Positions 8,259 through 16,749 of a stretch of 64,000 nucleotides of DNA are shown one piece after another (the stretch's first letter is position 1; the number at the start of each line of letters is the position of its first letter). Both the position numbers and the translations under genes were made by a program. Origin of the DNA: Oribacterium sp. KHPX15 (GTDB taxonomy: Bacteria > Bacillota > Clostridia > Lachnospirales > Lachnospiraceae); the NCBI RefSeq assembly GCF_900107835.1, contig NZ_FNRG01000013.1, forward strand, positions 40,001 through 104,000. Direction: 5' to 3'. The notes under the pieces were generated by a model. The model was not told the origin of the DNA. It was given only the letters and a program-made list of their open reading frames with translations, and made no database searches.

Positions 8259-8479
8259 GAGCGGTCGGGCATCCATTTAAAGCCGAGGCGCTTCGGCGGA
8301 AAAATATAAAATCGAACCCCTAAGAACCACTAGGCCCTCGCCAATGTCAGAGTTCTCTTTATGACAACTCTGACTTGGCGAGGGGGCTAAGGAAAAAGTA
8401 AACCAAGTGGTTCTAAGGGGTCCGATTTTTATTTTTCAACGCCTCAGCTTTACGGCTTTAAATGGATGCCCGACCGCTC
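8259..8479 (+). repeat. Long imperfect hairpin element, copy B
   Basis: A 221-bp inverted repeat with ends GAGCGGTCGGGCATCCATTT and its complement, homologous to the reverse complement of the element at 4951-5169. Outer ends, the apex (CCCTCGCCAATGTC...GACTTGGCGAGGGGG) and the one-sided GGCTAAGGAAAA tract are conserved. The middle stem differs in both arms in a compensatory way (ACCCCTAAGAACCACT/AGTGGTTCTAAGGGGT). It begins nine bases after the ABC-F stop codon and ends 27 bases before the convergent SGNH gene. Confidence 0.85.
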
Positions 8480-8505
8480 TAGCTGAATTCAGTAATTCTT
8501 TGAGA

Positions 8506-9528
8506 TCAGAGTCCGAGCTTTGTGAGGGCTGCTCGTTTCATTTCATTTATCCAGTAGATATAGTACTGGTAGTTATAGTGTATCTTCTGGTCTATGCTCC
8601 AGCTGTCCGGGAGGTTTCCGTTTCCGTCGCTCATTATTTCCTGGACGTCTATGAAGGTCCATCCGTTTTCGGCACATTTCTGTTTCATGGCAGCATTGAG
8701 CATGCGGACTGAATCATTGTTGTAACCGGTCTTCTGGTAGGCTGCGGTCATATAAGTGGTGGAGATGACATTGATATCTATTCCCGGGTTCGCGGCCTGT
8801 ATCTCTTTTAGGAGAATTTCGTAGTTATTGGCAGCATTGGGATCCGCAAGATCCTTGTAGCCGAAAAAGCTGTAAACGTGCTTGGCTCCGATCATGCCGA
8901 TGGCTTCGGGAAGTCTGTATCTCTTTCCCTGGATCATGGGATGGATATTCTTTCCGTCATTTGGAAGAAGAGCATTTGCGATACTGTAACCTGCGACTCC
9001 AAGGGAAGTGAAACTATCACTTACAACGTCCCCTGCCCCACCGGCCATGTTATATCTTTGGAAATTCTCTGCAACTGAATCACCGATGATGACAGATCCC
9101 TGGAAATAGTTCCGAAGAGCTTCTATTTCATCATTTGTAAGATAGGCCACATCTCTCTGCGCCCATTTCTCTGAAACAGAATTAGCTATATTGACCGCGG
9201 TTCCGGCAATTTCATTGACAGCAGCTCCCGGGGTCTCGCCTGATACCGTTCCTGCAGCTTCACTGGCAGCAGCTCCCGGGGTCTCGCCTGATGCTGTTCC
9301 TGCAGCTTCACTTGCAGCAGTACCTGTGGTATCACCTGATGCTGTTCCAGAAACTTCATTTACAACAGTACCTGTGGTCTCTCCGGCCATAGGTCCCGGC
9401 CCCATCATATTGCTTTCCATGTTGCTGACATCAATCCCGTAACCGGCAACTCCTGCCCATACGGGAACTGTCATACTTAATGAAAGTACAGCAGATATTC
9501 CTGCAATATAAAGTCTGACTTTCTTCAT
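8506..9528 (-). CDS. Secreted SGNH/GDSL-hydrolase-like protein with 16-residue repeats
   Basis: A 340-residue protein with an N-terminal Sec signal peptide (MKKVRLYIAGISAVLSLSM, cleavage after VWA), then a low-complexity Thr/Ala/Gly/Glu stretch (about 48-110) built of 16-residue units (SEAAGTASGETPGAAA), then an SGNH-like domain. GSVIIGDSVAENF carries the block I Gly-Asp-Ser nucleophile and IDQKIHY near the C-terminus could hold the Asp/His. SGNH enzymes remove acyl groups from polysaccharides or lipids. The repeat stretch probably acts as a spacer. The gene at 9913 is a diverged paralogue on the opposite strand (shared VIIGDS, FGYKD and TYM/SYM blocks). RBS AAGGAGATGTA before ATG. Confidence 0.7.
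   Translation of the reverse strand: MKKVRLYIAGISAVLSLSMTVPVWAGVAGYGIDVSNMESNMMGPGPMAGETTGTVVNEVSGTASGDTTGTAASEAAGTASGETPGAAASEAAGTVSGETPGAAVNEIAGTAVNIANSVSEKWAQRDVAYLTNDEIEALRNYFQGSVIIGDSVAENFQRYNMAGGAGDVVSDSFTSLGVAGYSIANALLPNDGKNIHPMIQGKRYRLPEAIGMIGAKHVYSFFGYKDLADPNAANNYEILLKEIQAANPGIDINVISTTYMTAAYQKTGYNNDSVRMLNAAMKQKCAENGWTFIDVQEIMSDGNGNLPDSWSIDQKIHYNYQYYIYWINEMKRAALTKLGL
9218..9385 (-). repeat. Intragenic 48-bp minisatellite in the SGNH gene
   Basis: Three to four 48-bp units encode SEAAGTASGETPGAAA-type 16-residue repeats; the two central copies are nearly identical in DNA. The unit is a multiple of three, so copy-number change would lengthen or shorten the linker without a frameshift. 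Confidence 0.85.
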
Positions 9529-9912
9529 TACATCTCCTTTTCCACATATATCTCATAACACCAATCGGATGGAAACCCTGCTATATGAACATATGCAAAT
9601 CATAATCTGTTTACAGTGACTTTTATTATATCGGATTTATCTCATAAATTGTAAATCTATTTCCATAAGAGTACTTACAATTCTTGCCGATAACTTATAC
9701 ATATTTTCTAAAAATTCGATATAATTATTATAATCTGTTAGAATTGTACTAAACACACATAAAAAAATCATTACCGTTAACAGTAAAGCCAATCCGACAT
9801 GCTTCTGTATGTCGGATATTCAAGCTTCAAAAAACAGAACTATAAGAAGCACCAATCAGATCTGTTTGTCAGAAATAAACGGCGAAAAACATTCTTTTAC
9901 AAGGGAGTACTT
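9529..9912. other. AT-rich intergenic region with divergent promoters
   Basis: This 384-bp stretch separates two divergent SGNH-type genes. It has several TATAAT-like hexamers, for instance around 9718-9733, and a hairpin ATCCGACAT/ATGTCGGAT (about 9794-9817) in the leader of the plus-strand gene. No coding region is evident. A shared regulatory region for both genes is likely but not shown. Confidence 0.5.
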
Positions 9913-10770
9913 ATGAGAATCAATTTCAAAAAAAGTTTTGCAACACTATTGCTTTTGACCGGCATCATGGTCACACAAAGTCTTTCTGCTTTAGCCCAGG
10001 GAACCCTCCTTGCCATGACACCCTCTAAAGCTGTAGGTGACCCTTCCGTAGCTGCTTCTGTGGCTGCTGCCAATCCTTCTGGAGTATATACTTTTACCGG
10101 TACTACCACTGAACATCAAAACCAGCTTCTGAAACAATATTTCAAAAATTCCGTTATCATTGGCGATTCCATAGGCTGCGGCTGGGGATATCAGGCCATT
10201 AAGTATCCTACTGATCCTGTAATGGGAAATTTCCTGTATCTGGCATGTCCCGGATTCTGCGTTCATTCTGCTTTTGACGATACTATAGAAGATCCCGGCA
10301 CTCCTACATATAAAGGTGTAAAACATCCGGTATGGGAGTCCCTTAAGCTCCTGGCCGAAGATTTTCACCCCGGAGAAACCACTCATATTTATCTTCACTT
10401 CGGATACAAGGATCAGAAATGGAATGATACTCCGGAGCTCTACGTTAAGCTTATCCAGACTCTTCAAGAGTATGTTCCTGACTCAGATGTCACTATCATC
10501 GGTGCCAGCTACATGTATCCCGGTAAAAGCGGCGGGCCATACACCAGTGAAAATATCAAAAAACTTAATCTTGCAATGCAAAAATATGCCAATACCTATG
10601 GCTGGGGTTATGTGAATGTCGGTGATCCTCTCGCCAATAAAAACGGTGATCTGAATCCGGCATACTGCTGTGACGAGTTTATGCACCTTACCGAAGGAGG
10701 CTACGATATCTGGAAGAAGTCCCTTATGGGCTACGCCTTTGCAAGAATGGCAGCTGCAGGAATCAGCTGA
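9913..10770 (+). CDS. Secreted SGNH/GDSL-hydrolase-like protein
   Basis: A 285-residue protein from the ATG at 9913, preferred over upstream in-frame starts because AAGGGAG lies just ahead and a clean signal peptide follows (MRINFKKSFATLLLLTGIMV, cleavage after ALA). The mature part has NSVIIGDSIGCGWGY (block I Ser), HIYLHFGYKD, and CCDEFMHLTEGGYDIW near the C-terminus, where Asp/His of an SGNH triad would lie. It has no repeat linker, unlike its paralogue at 8506. It contains a CC pair that might form or lie near a disulfide. Probably an extracellular esterase or deacetylase acting on surface or plant glycans; the substrate is unknown. Confidence 0.65.
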   Translation: MRINFKKSFATLLLLTGIMVTQSLSALAQGTLLAMTPSKAVGDPSVAASVAAANPSGVYTFTGTTTEHQNQLLKQYFKNSVIIGDSIGCGWGYQAIKYPTDPVMGNFLYLACPGFCVHSAFDDTIEDPGTPTYKGVKHPVWESLKLLAEDFHPGETTHIYLHFGYKDQKWNDTPELYVKLIQTLQEYVPDSDVTIIGASYMYPGKSGGPYTSENIKKLNLAMQKYANTYGWGYVNVGDPLANKNGDLNPAYCCDEFMHLTEGGYDIWKKSLMGYAFARMAAAGIS

Positions 10771-10798
10771 TATTCTGATATAAACATCATCTGGCAAT

Positions 10799-10886
10799 GT
10801 CTCCATGACGGAGTTTTGAAAACACAGATTATCATCTCCCCGTCGGAAATCTGAAAACACAGATCATCTCCCCGACGGAGTTCTAA
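10799..10886 (+). repeat. Short tandem repeat of CTCC..GGAG mini-hairpins
   Basis: About two and a half copies of a 32-35-bp unit (CTCCCCGACGGAGTTTTGAAAACACAGATCAT-like) lie between the SGNH stop and the shared terminator. Each copy contains a CTCC/GGAG inverted repeat. Confidence 0.65.
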
Positions 10887-10916
10887 AAAAGCACCGATTT
10901 GATCGGTGTTTTTTTA
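10885..10916. terminator. Bidirectional Rho-independent terminator
   Basis: A-run, CACCGA/TCGGTG stem with a TTTGA loop, T-run. It serves the plus-strand SGNH gene and the minus-strand nucleotidase gene, whose stop codon it touches. Confidence 0.9.
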
Positions 10917-12464
10917 GTATATTACTTCAAACCTGTAATTATCCGGAACAGTCAGTTTCGGATGTTTCCTTATGTACTCCACCAACAGATCCTGAACATT
11001 GTCGGGATCCTCGTACACTGCTTTAGCATTGCCGATCATCTCATAGCCTCCGGTTCCGGTGGCTCTGTAATTTGAAGTCACAAGACGGTAGGTTTCACCT
11101 TCCTTAAGAGGGGTTCCGTCAAGCTTCCTTAAACGTACTACTCTGCTGCCTACAGGCTTTCTCAGGTCAAAAGCATAATCAAGCCCCGCATAAAAATCAT
11201 AATTGTAATGCTCGATCTTCGGCTTCATAAAAACATCCGAAATGTATGGCTTTCCTTCCTCGTCAAGCTCCAGATACTGTGCGCATCTTTCCAGAGCTTC
11301 CTTAAGTATATCCACTGTAACTTCCTTCACCACTGAGGTATTGGCAAATGTATATGCCGCATAAATATCTCTTATGCTTACACTCTTCTTAAATCCTATT
11401 TCGCCATTTCCAAGACTGGTGCAGGAAAAATCACACTCAACTGATTCCAGCTGCACCTGGTTAAAAAGAGCCGCAACCTTACTTCCGTGAAGAGCTATCT
11501 CAAGTTTATTTTCAGGCTCTATTTCTTTATCAAACTCTCCGACTGTCTCATCAAGCCACTTTTCAGTGCTTTCTTCCAAAGGCATTATCTTTTCTTGGGC
11601 GACTTCATCAGTTTCAGAACCTGTTTTCAAAAGTTTTGAAGAAAAACTGATTTTTCCGTCTTCGCTGTACTCTGCCTTAAGACTGATAAACTCCTCTGCA
11701 TTGGCTGAAGGCTGAACGCTCCAGGTTCCGTAAAGATCAAGTCCCGGCACAGACATATGCTGATGCCCCGTAAGCATAAGGTCATAATCAAGCTTCCTGC
11801 ACATTTCACAGGCAATATTCTCCCTGCTGTCGGTAAGACTCCTGCCGGTTTTCAGATCTTCCTCATATCCGCCGTGATATATCAGTATAGTGATGTCGCA
11901 TCCCGCCTCTTTCATCTCCTTATAGACATTTGAGGCGGATTCAAATGCATCCTTAACCCTGAGCTCCGTAAGGTTTTCCGGCTGTTCCCATACATTTACG
12001 TAATCTGTAACAACGCCTGTGATACCAAGTCTGAGGCCATTCGGAAGAGTACATATAACGAATCTTTTATGTCTTATCTCACCCCGGAGATCCTCCACAT
12101 TGGCAATGAGGAGAGTTGCGTTCATGGCATTAACATAATCACGTATAACATTGTAGCCGAAATTAAAATCGTGATTTCCCAGGGTGTAAAAATCAAGCCC
12201 CATGGCGTTAAAAGCCTCAGCCACAGGATGGCAGGAAAACTTCTGTGGATTCTCCAGATAGTTTGTTATAAGCGGAGTTCCCTGAAGACTGTCTCCTCCG
12301 TCCATGACCAGTATCTCTTTTTCAACCTTTACTTCGTTTTTTCTTTTCTTTATATCCCGGGCAATGTTTAAAAGTCCGCAGTCTTTTTTCATGCCTGTGG
12401 CGTAATCCACAGGCATTACCTTTCCATGTGTATCGGAAGTGAAAAATATTTCAAAGCTTTTCAT
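10914..12464 (-). CDS. Cytoplasmic 5'-nucleotidase / metallophosphatase (UshA/CpdB-like)
   Basis: A 516-residue two-domain enzyme. The N-terminal calcineurin-type metallophosphoesterase domain has FTSDTHGK (Asp-X-His), VMDGGDSLQG, TLGNHDFNFG (GNHD), and LMLTGHQH (GHxH), all the metal ligands of the family. The C-terminal 5_nucleotid_C domain contains LVTSNYRATGTGGYEM, which holds the nucleobase-stacking region. Family members hydrolyse nucleoside mono- or cyclic phosphates. Unlike UshA there is no signal peptide, so this copy is predicted to be intracellular. It lies 67 bp downstream of the Phn-type transporter genes on the same strand, with a terminator hairpin in between, so partial co-transcription and a role in phosphate release are plausible. 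RBS GGAGAATCATAA before ATG. Confidence 0.88.
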   Translation of the reverse strand: MKSFEIFFTSDTHGKVMPVDYATGMKKDCGLLNIARDIKKRKNEVKVEKEILVMDGGDSLQGTPLITNYLENPQKFSCHPVAEAFNAMGLDFYTLGNHDFNFGYNVIRDYVNAMNATLLIANVEDLRGEIRHKRFVICTLPNGLRLGITGVVTDYVNVWEQPENLTELRVKDAFESASNVYKEMKEAGCDITILIYHGGYEEDLKTGRSLTDSRENIACEMCRKLDYDLMLTGHQHMSVPGLDLYGTWSVQPSANAEEFISLKAEYSEDGKISFSSKLLKTGSETDEVAQEKIMPLEESTEKWLDETVGEFDKEIEPENKLEIALHGSKVAALFNQVQLESVECDFSCTSLGNGEIGFKKSVSIRDIYAAYTFANTSVVKEVTVDILKEALERCAQYLELDEEGKPYISDVFMKPKIEHYNYDFYAGLDYAFDLRKPVGSRVVRLRKLDGTPLKEGETYRLVTSNYRATGTGGYEMIGNAKAVYEDPDNVQDLLVEYIRKHPKLTVPDNYRFEVIY

Positions 12465-12500
12465 TTATGATTCTCCAAAAACATTATCTATAAGTCAGCA

Positions 12501-12523
12501 AAAGGCGGAGAAAACTCTCCGCC
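12501..12523 (-). terminator. Terminator after phnE2
   Basis: GGCGGAGA/TCTCCGCC stem with a GTTT loop followed by TTTTGC on the minus strand, between phnE2 and the nucleotidase gene. The weak T-run suggests some read-through. Confidence 0.7.
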
Positions 12524-12531
12524 CATCTTTA

Positions 12532-13341
12532 TTAACCTCTTGTTAATTTAACACGAATCTTTGTACTGATCCACTCTACGATAAGAACCAGCACCACAAG
12601 ACCGATCAATATAGAACCCGCTTCATTCCAGCGATATGCATTCATGGCAAAAATAAGCGGTGCACCGATACCACCGGCACCAACAAGACCAAGAACGGTT
12701 GCATCTCTGAGGTTTATATCAAAACGATAAATAGCCGTTGATGCAAAGTTCGGCATGAGCTGCGGAAGGATACCGTAAAGTATCTTCTGCCAGGTTGAAC
12801 ATCCCATGGCATCCAGTGATTCCAGGATCTTTGTATCCAGATCCTCGATGGCTTCGATATACATCTTGGAAACCATACCTATGGAGGTCACAGACATTGT
12901 CATAAGACCGGCAAAGGGTCCGGGACCTGTAACTCTGATAAACATAAGTCCGTAAACGAATGCAGGCACAGTACGTACTATCATGATGAGTATACGTCCG
13001 ATAAATGCAACCGGCTTTGGTGTCAGGTTGCTTGCGGATAAAAATGCCAGAGGCACTGAAAAAATGGCACCGACAACCGTTCCCATAAAGGCTATACAGA
13101 TAGTCTCCACAAGAAGATACGGAACACCTTCGGTTGTAAGATTAAACAGAAGCTCCTGATCCGGATGAACTATACCGTTCAGGATGTTAATGGCCATTTT
13201 TCCGCCATTTGCACTGGCGCCTGAGGTTTCCATGGCACCGAGACTCCATATAAGAAGTCCTATAACAATAACAGCTATGGCAAGCTGCCAGATCCAGTCC
13301 TTGGGACGGCTCTCATATGCTTTTACAATTCTTTCATCCAT
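12532..13341 (-). CDS. phnE: Phosphonate-type ABC transporter permease (second copy)
   Basis: A 269-residue membrane protein of the PhnE/BPD_transp_1 family with about six hydrophobic segments. The EAA loop region (EAIEDLDTKILESLDAMGCSTWQKILYGILPQLMP) contacts the PhnC ATPase. It is one of two tandem PhnE paralogues, separated by 12 bp, which together would form a heterodimeric channel for phosphonates or related phosphorus compounds. No C-P lyase genes are in view, so the transported compound may be phosphate, phosphite, a phosphonate, or another anion. AAGGAGGTGCTCGT precedes ATG. Confidence 0.88.
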   Translation of the reverse strand: MDERIVKAYESRPKDWIWQLAIAVIVIGLLIWSLGAMETSGASANGGKMAINILNGIVHPDQELLFNLTTEGVPYLLVETICIAFMGTVVGAIFSVPLAFLSASNLTPKPVAFIGRILIMIVRTVPAFVYGLMFIRVTGPGPFAGLMTMSVTSIGMVSKMYIEAIEDLDTKILESLDAMGCSTWQKILYGILPQLMPNFASTAIYRFDINLRDATVLGLVGAGGIGAPLIFAMNAYRWNEAGSILIGLVVLVLIVEWISTKIRVKLTRG

Positions 13342-13353
13342 ACGAGCACCTCC

Positions 13354-14175
13354 TTAAACAAGCTTCTTACGCGCATAGCGGCTTACAGACTCGATGATAA
13401 ATACAGTCACAAAGAGCACCAGAAGGATCATTCCGACATTGGGATACTCTCTCCATCCAAGCTGCTCATTGAGAATGAGACCGATACCACCGGCTCCAAC
13501 GTAACCAAGTACGGCAGCGTAACGAACATTACCCTCAAAATTGTAGAGACTGTTTGAAAGGAATGCCGGCATAACCTGCGGAACTATGGCATGTATAAAG
13601 GCTTCGGTTCTGTTAAAGCCCATTGCCTCCATGGCCTCAAATGCTCCCATATCCACAGTCTCAATCTCCTCATACATGATCTTTCCGATGTAAGAAAATG
13701 AGAATATCGCAATAGCTGTGGTTCCGGCTATGGTTCCGAGACCAAATATAAATGTAGCTATAAGTGCGCTGACAAGTGTAGGCAGTGTACGGATGATACT
13801 GAAGATAAGTCTCATTGCCGCAACTACGAAACGATTTTTGCAAATGTTGGTGGACGCCAGCATTGCAAATGGTAAACATAAAATAGATCCAAGCGCTGAA
13901 CCGAGAAGAGACATCTTTACTGTATCAAGGATCGGATTAACTATATTTTTGAAATATCCATACTCAGGCGGAAACATACGGTTTAAGATTACAAAAAACT
14001 GATTGCCTCTTTTTGCAAGTGTAGCCGGATCAAAGCCTGTTACCCTTATGGAAACGTAACTCATAATAAGTACAAGGATAACGTAAATTGGTGCTCTGGA
14101 GCTCTTCTGCTCCACTGATTTTCCGTTGTCCAGAGTATACTTTTTAGGTGGGAAGATTTTATCGTAAATACTCAT
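13354..14175 (-). CDS. phnE: Phosphonate-type ABC transporter permease (first copy)
   Basis: A 273-residue PhnE-family permease with a longer charged cytoplasmic N-terminus (about 30 residues) before the first membrane segment. The EAA-like loop ETVDMGAFEAMEAMGFNRTEAFIHAIVPQVMP lies between membrane spans. Its ATG overlaps the phnC stop by four bases (ATGA), showing translational coupling. It partners with the downstream paralogue at 12532. Confidence 0.88.
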   Translation of the reverse strand: MSIYDKIFPPKKYTLDNGKSVEQKSSRAPIYVILVLIMSYVSIRVTGFDPATLAKRGNQFFVILNRMFPPEYGYFKNIVNPILDTVKMSLLGSALGSILCLPFAMLASTNICKNRFVVAAMRLIFSIIRTLPTLVSALIATFIFGLGTIAGTTAIAIFSFSYIGKIMYEEIETVDMGAFEAMEAMGFNRTEAFIHAIVPQVMPAFLSNSLYNFEGNVRYAAVLGYVGAGGIGLILNEQLGWREYPNVGMILLVLFVTVFIIESVSRYARKKLV

Positions 14176-14924
14176 TCGTTATCCTCCCGTCCTCCCTTGT
14201 AGATCTTATCGAGGACTTCCTTATCAACCTCTGATGCAGGTCCGTCATAAATGATCTCACCGGCATTGATACCTATAACTCTTGAGCAGTACTTGAGAGC
14301 CAGGTCTACATGGTGGATATTGATAAGGATACTTATGTTCATATCCTTGTTGATACGTGTGAAATCATCCATAACCTGATTTGCAGTTACGGGATCCAGT
14401 GCCGCAACCGGCTCATCCGCAAGGATTATCTCAGGATTCTGTGCAAGTGTTCTTGCAAGGGCAACTCTCTGCTGCTGTCCTCCGGAAAGCTGATCCGCAC
14501 GGACAAAGGCCTTGTCAAGGATTCCTACCTTATCAAGGGCTTCCAGCGCCTTCATCTTTTCATCCTGGTTGTAAATACCGAAAACAGAACGGAACCATGG
14601 CATATCAGGAACGAATGCCGTAAGAACATTATTGATAACAGTAGTACGTGTTATCAGGTTGAAAGACTGGAAGATCATACCTATCTTTCTGCGGAAACGA
14701 CGAAGACTCTTTCCTGAAAGCGTCATAACATCAGTTCCATCCACAGTAAGCTTTCCGCTTGTTACGTCATGCATACGGTTGATGGTACGGATCAATGTTG
14801 ACTTGCCGGCTCCTGACAAACCGATGATGGCAACAAATTCGCCCTGCTCTATCTCCAGATTGATATGCTTCAGGCCTTCATAGCCATTTGGGTATCTTTT
14901 TCCTACATCCTCAAACTTTATCAT
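14172..14924 (-). CDS. phnC: Phosphonate-type ABC transporter ATP-binding protein
   Basis: A 250-residue ATPase: GLSGAGKST (Walker A, about 36-44), LSGGQQQRVALARTL (signature), IILADEPVAALD (Walker B), and INIHHVDLA (switch His). The motif set and the ADEPVAALDP wording fit PhnC of the phosphonate family. It energises import by the two PhnE permeases. Overlaps phnE1 by four bases. The phnD gene upstream is separated by 240 bp containing a hairpin, so PhnD can be made in excess over the membrane parts. Confidence 0.92.
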   Translation of the reverse strand: MIKFEDVGKRYPNGYEGLKHINLEIEQGEFVAIIGLSGAGKSTLIRTINRMHDVTSGKLTVDGTDVMTLSGKSLRRFRRKIGMIFQSFNLITRTTVINNVLTAFVPDMPWFRSVFGIYNQDEKMKALEALDKVGILDKAFVRADQLSGGQQQRVALARTLAQNPEIILADEPVAALDPVTANQVMDDFTRINKDMNISILINIHHVDLALKYCSRVIGINAGEIIYDGPASEVDKEVLDKIYKGGREDNE

Positions 14925-15101
14925 GGTTATTTCCTTTTCCTGTTATGAAATAAAATTGTTTATTTAACCCAATGTTCCATGTGAATGTTTAAATCGTTAA
15001 GCACTCACATCTAATATCGGATAAAAAATAATAAATAATTAGTCGAATTCAGTAATTATCATTATGTCCCGCTAATCCTGATACTCAATTTTACAAAGAA
15101 A

Positions 15102-15138
15102 GAAAGTCCGCATGAATGCAAGCATTCTGCGGACTTTC
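15102..15138 (-). terminator. Hairpin between phnD and phnC (partial terminator)
   Basis: GAAAGTCCGC pairs with GCGGACTTTC, with a further GAATG/CATTC inner stem, followed on the minus strand by TTTCTTTCTTTG. Likely an attenuating terminator that raises the PhnD to PhnCE ratio. Confidence 0.7.
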
Positions 15139-15164
15139 CGAATCTTTAACGTGTACCGCTTTTA

Positions 15165-16286
15165 TCAGTTCTGACCAAGACGAAGTTCCTTGATAAGATT
15201 CTGAGCATCACGAGCAGAATTGTAGTCAGCGTCATTAGCCTCTACATAACCCTTGTGGCTGTAGATAGAGATGATCTCCTTACCCTCTTCTGTGCTTCCG
15301 ATGTTGATCATAGCCTGCTTGAATGCAGCCTTGAAATCCTCATCCATCATAACGTCAGATACTCTTGAACCTGAGATAGTGTCATTGTAGATTCCTTCTG
15401 TAACACCGATAACATTAGTGTCATCCCAGATTGAATTCGGCATTGCATACTCAGCATTCCACTTCTCAACATAATCACGACGTGCATCAGCATATGTGCA
15501 AAGTACGTCGATCTGTCCCTGAGCAAGACGTGCAAAAGCTGTACCATATGAATCACACTCTACAGCATGTGCGAGATCTGTGATGTTCTTTCCAAAGTTC
15601 TTCTGGATCCAAAGTGCCGGATAAATGTAACCTGCTGAAGATGTAGGTCCCATTACACCCCAGTTAAGACCGTCAAGGTCTTCCCATGTAAGCTCTTCAC
15701 CGTTGTTTACCTTCTCTGCAACAGCCTTACCGTTATCTGAAGGTCCTGCAATGATAAGTGCGCGGTAGAATGTTACCTGCTTCTCAACTGCCTCTGTAGG
15801 CTTCTGATCGTTCCAGTCCTTTGCGCTGTCACTGTCGATTGAAAGACCGTCTCTTGTAGCTGTAAGAAGAACTTCTGCGTCCTGATCATAAAGAACGTAG
15901 GTACCGCCGGGGATGAATCCGATATCGATAGTTCCTGCAGCAAGTCCCTCACCAACAGCCTCATAGCTTGTTCCTACTGTGATGTTAACATCCTTGATAT
16001 TGTAACCAAGAGGAGCCATCTCCTTCTTGATCATCTCCTTAAGGGGTTCTGTAGCTGTAACGATCTCGTCCGGCTCACGTGATGGAACGAATGCTACATT
16101 AAGCACGTCTACGTCCTTTGCATCTGCAGGTGCTTCTACAGCTTCCTTCTTCTCTCCCTCTGCTCCTGCAGCAGTTGTCTCCTGTGCTGCCTTTGTTGAC
16201 TCAGTTGCAGGTGTTGATGATCCACAACCTACAAGTGTTGATGCCGCAATTAAAGCAGCCATAACTAAAGAAATAGATTTCCTCAT
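15165..16286 (-). CDS. phnD: Phosphonate-type ABC transporter substrate-binding lipoprotein
   Basis: A 373-residue lipoprotein: signal peptide ending in lipobox LVGC (Cys about 21), an Ala/Thr/Glu linker to about residue 55, then a PhnD-type periplasmic-binding domain (LNVAFVPSREPDEIV, LAAGTIDIGFIPGGTYVLYD, GVMGPTSSAGYIYPALWIQK, YADARRDYVEKW). PhnD proteins bind phosphonates, phosphite or phosphate analogues and hand them to PhnE. Excellent RBS (AGGAGGAG). First gene of the phnD-phnC-phnE-phnE set; the long hairpin at 16461 lies about 175 bp upstream of it. Confidence 0.9.
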   Translation of the reverse strand: MRKSISLVMAALIAASTLVGCGSSTPATESTKAAQETTAAGAEGEKKEAVEAPADAKDVDVLNVAFVPSREPDEIVTATEPLKEMIKKEMAPLGYNIKDVNITVGTSYEAVGEGLAAGTIDIGFIPGGTYVLYDQDAEVLLTATRDGLSIDSDSAKDWNDQKPTEAVEKQVTFYRALIIAGPSDNGKAVAEKVNNGEELTWEDLDGLNWGVMGPTSSAGYIYPALWIQKNFGKNITDLAHAVECDSYGTAFARLAQGQIDVLCTYADARRDYVEKWNAEYAMPNSIWDDTNVIGVTEGIYNDTISGSRVSDVMMDEDFKAAFKQAMINIGSTEEGKEIISIYSHKGYVEANDADYNSARDAQNLIKELRLGQN

Positions 16287-16460
16287 TCTTCTCCTCCTGG
16301 CTTGAAGCGTTTAGCTTCCTATGTTTTTTTACAGCGTTTCCGCTGTCTGTCCAAAACTTTAAAGAGTATATCTAAGGTTTTGGAATGTGGCAATACATTA
16401 CACAACAATTATATATAAAATTTGAAAGTTTGCCATAGTTTTTGGTTATATAATGGTACA

Positions 16461-16613
16461 GAAAATGCAAGGGACGGGTGACGGGCCACGAAGTTGAAAG
16501 AACAACACGGTCGGAATGTTCGTCCCAGCTGCACTGGCGTGCATCTGTGCCGTACATTCCGACCGTGTTGTTCTTTCAGTTCGCAGCCCTAGCCACCCAT
16601 CCCTTGCATTTTC
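16461..16613. repeat. Long hairpin element of a different sequence (element C)
   Basis: A 153-bp inverted repeat. Ends are GAAAATGCAAGGGA/TCCCTTGCATTTTC, and the inner arms GAAAGAACAACACGGTCGG and complement are perfect over about 23 bp, with small internal loops between. It lies upstream of phnD and well downstream of the amino-acid transporter genes. Only the short CGGTCGG core resembles elements A and B. Confidence 0.8.
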
Positions 16614-16633
16614 TTCACGTTTTCTTTTTATTT

Positions 16634-16687
16634 TAAAAAAATAAGTGCAGATGTCAGAGTTTATTATTCTCTAACATCTGCACTTTT
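16634..16687 (-). terminator. Strong Rho-independent terminator
   Basis: AAGTGCAGATGTCAGAG pairs with CTCTAACATCTGCACTT around an AT loop (one mismatch), followed on the minus strand by TATTTTTTTAAAA. It ends minus-strand transcription coming from the amino-acid transporter side; the plus-strand side also has a short T-run. Confidence 0.85.
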
Positions 16688-16749
16688 TAGGTTTAAATAC
16701 GTCACTAATCAATTTTTTTCATTTTCACAATTGATTATATTAACAAATT

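Noticed and set aside
4951..8479. Composite transposon bounded by elements A and B
   Set aside because: There is no transposase gene or target-site duplication, and the genes between them show no sign of foreign codon use.
9191..9442. 83-codon plus-strand ORF of Ala/Val/Pro repeats
   Set aside because: It is the antisense reading of the 48-bp minisatellite.
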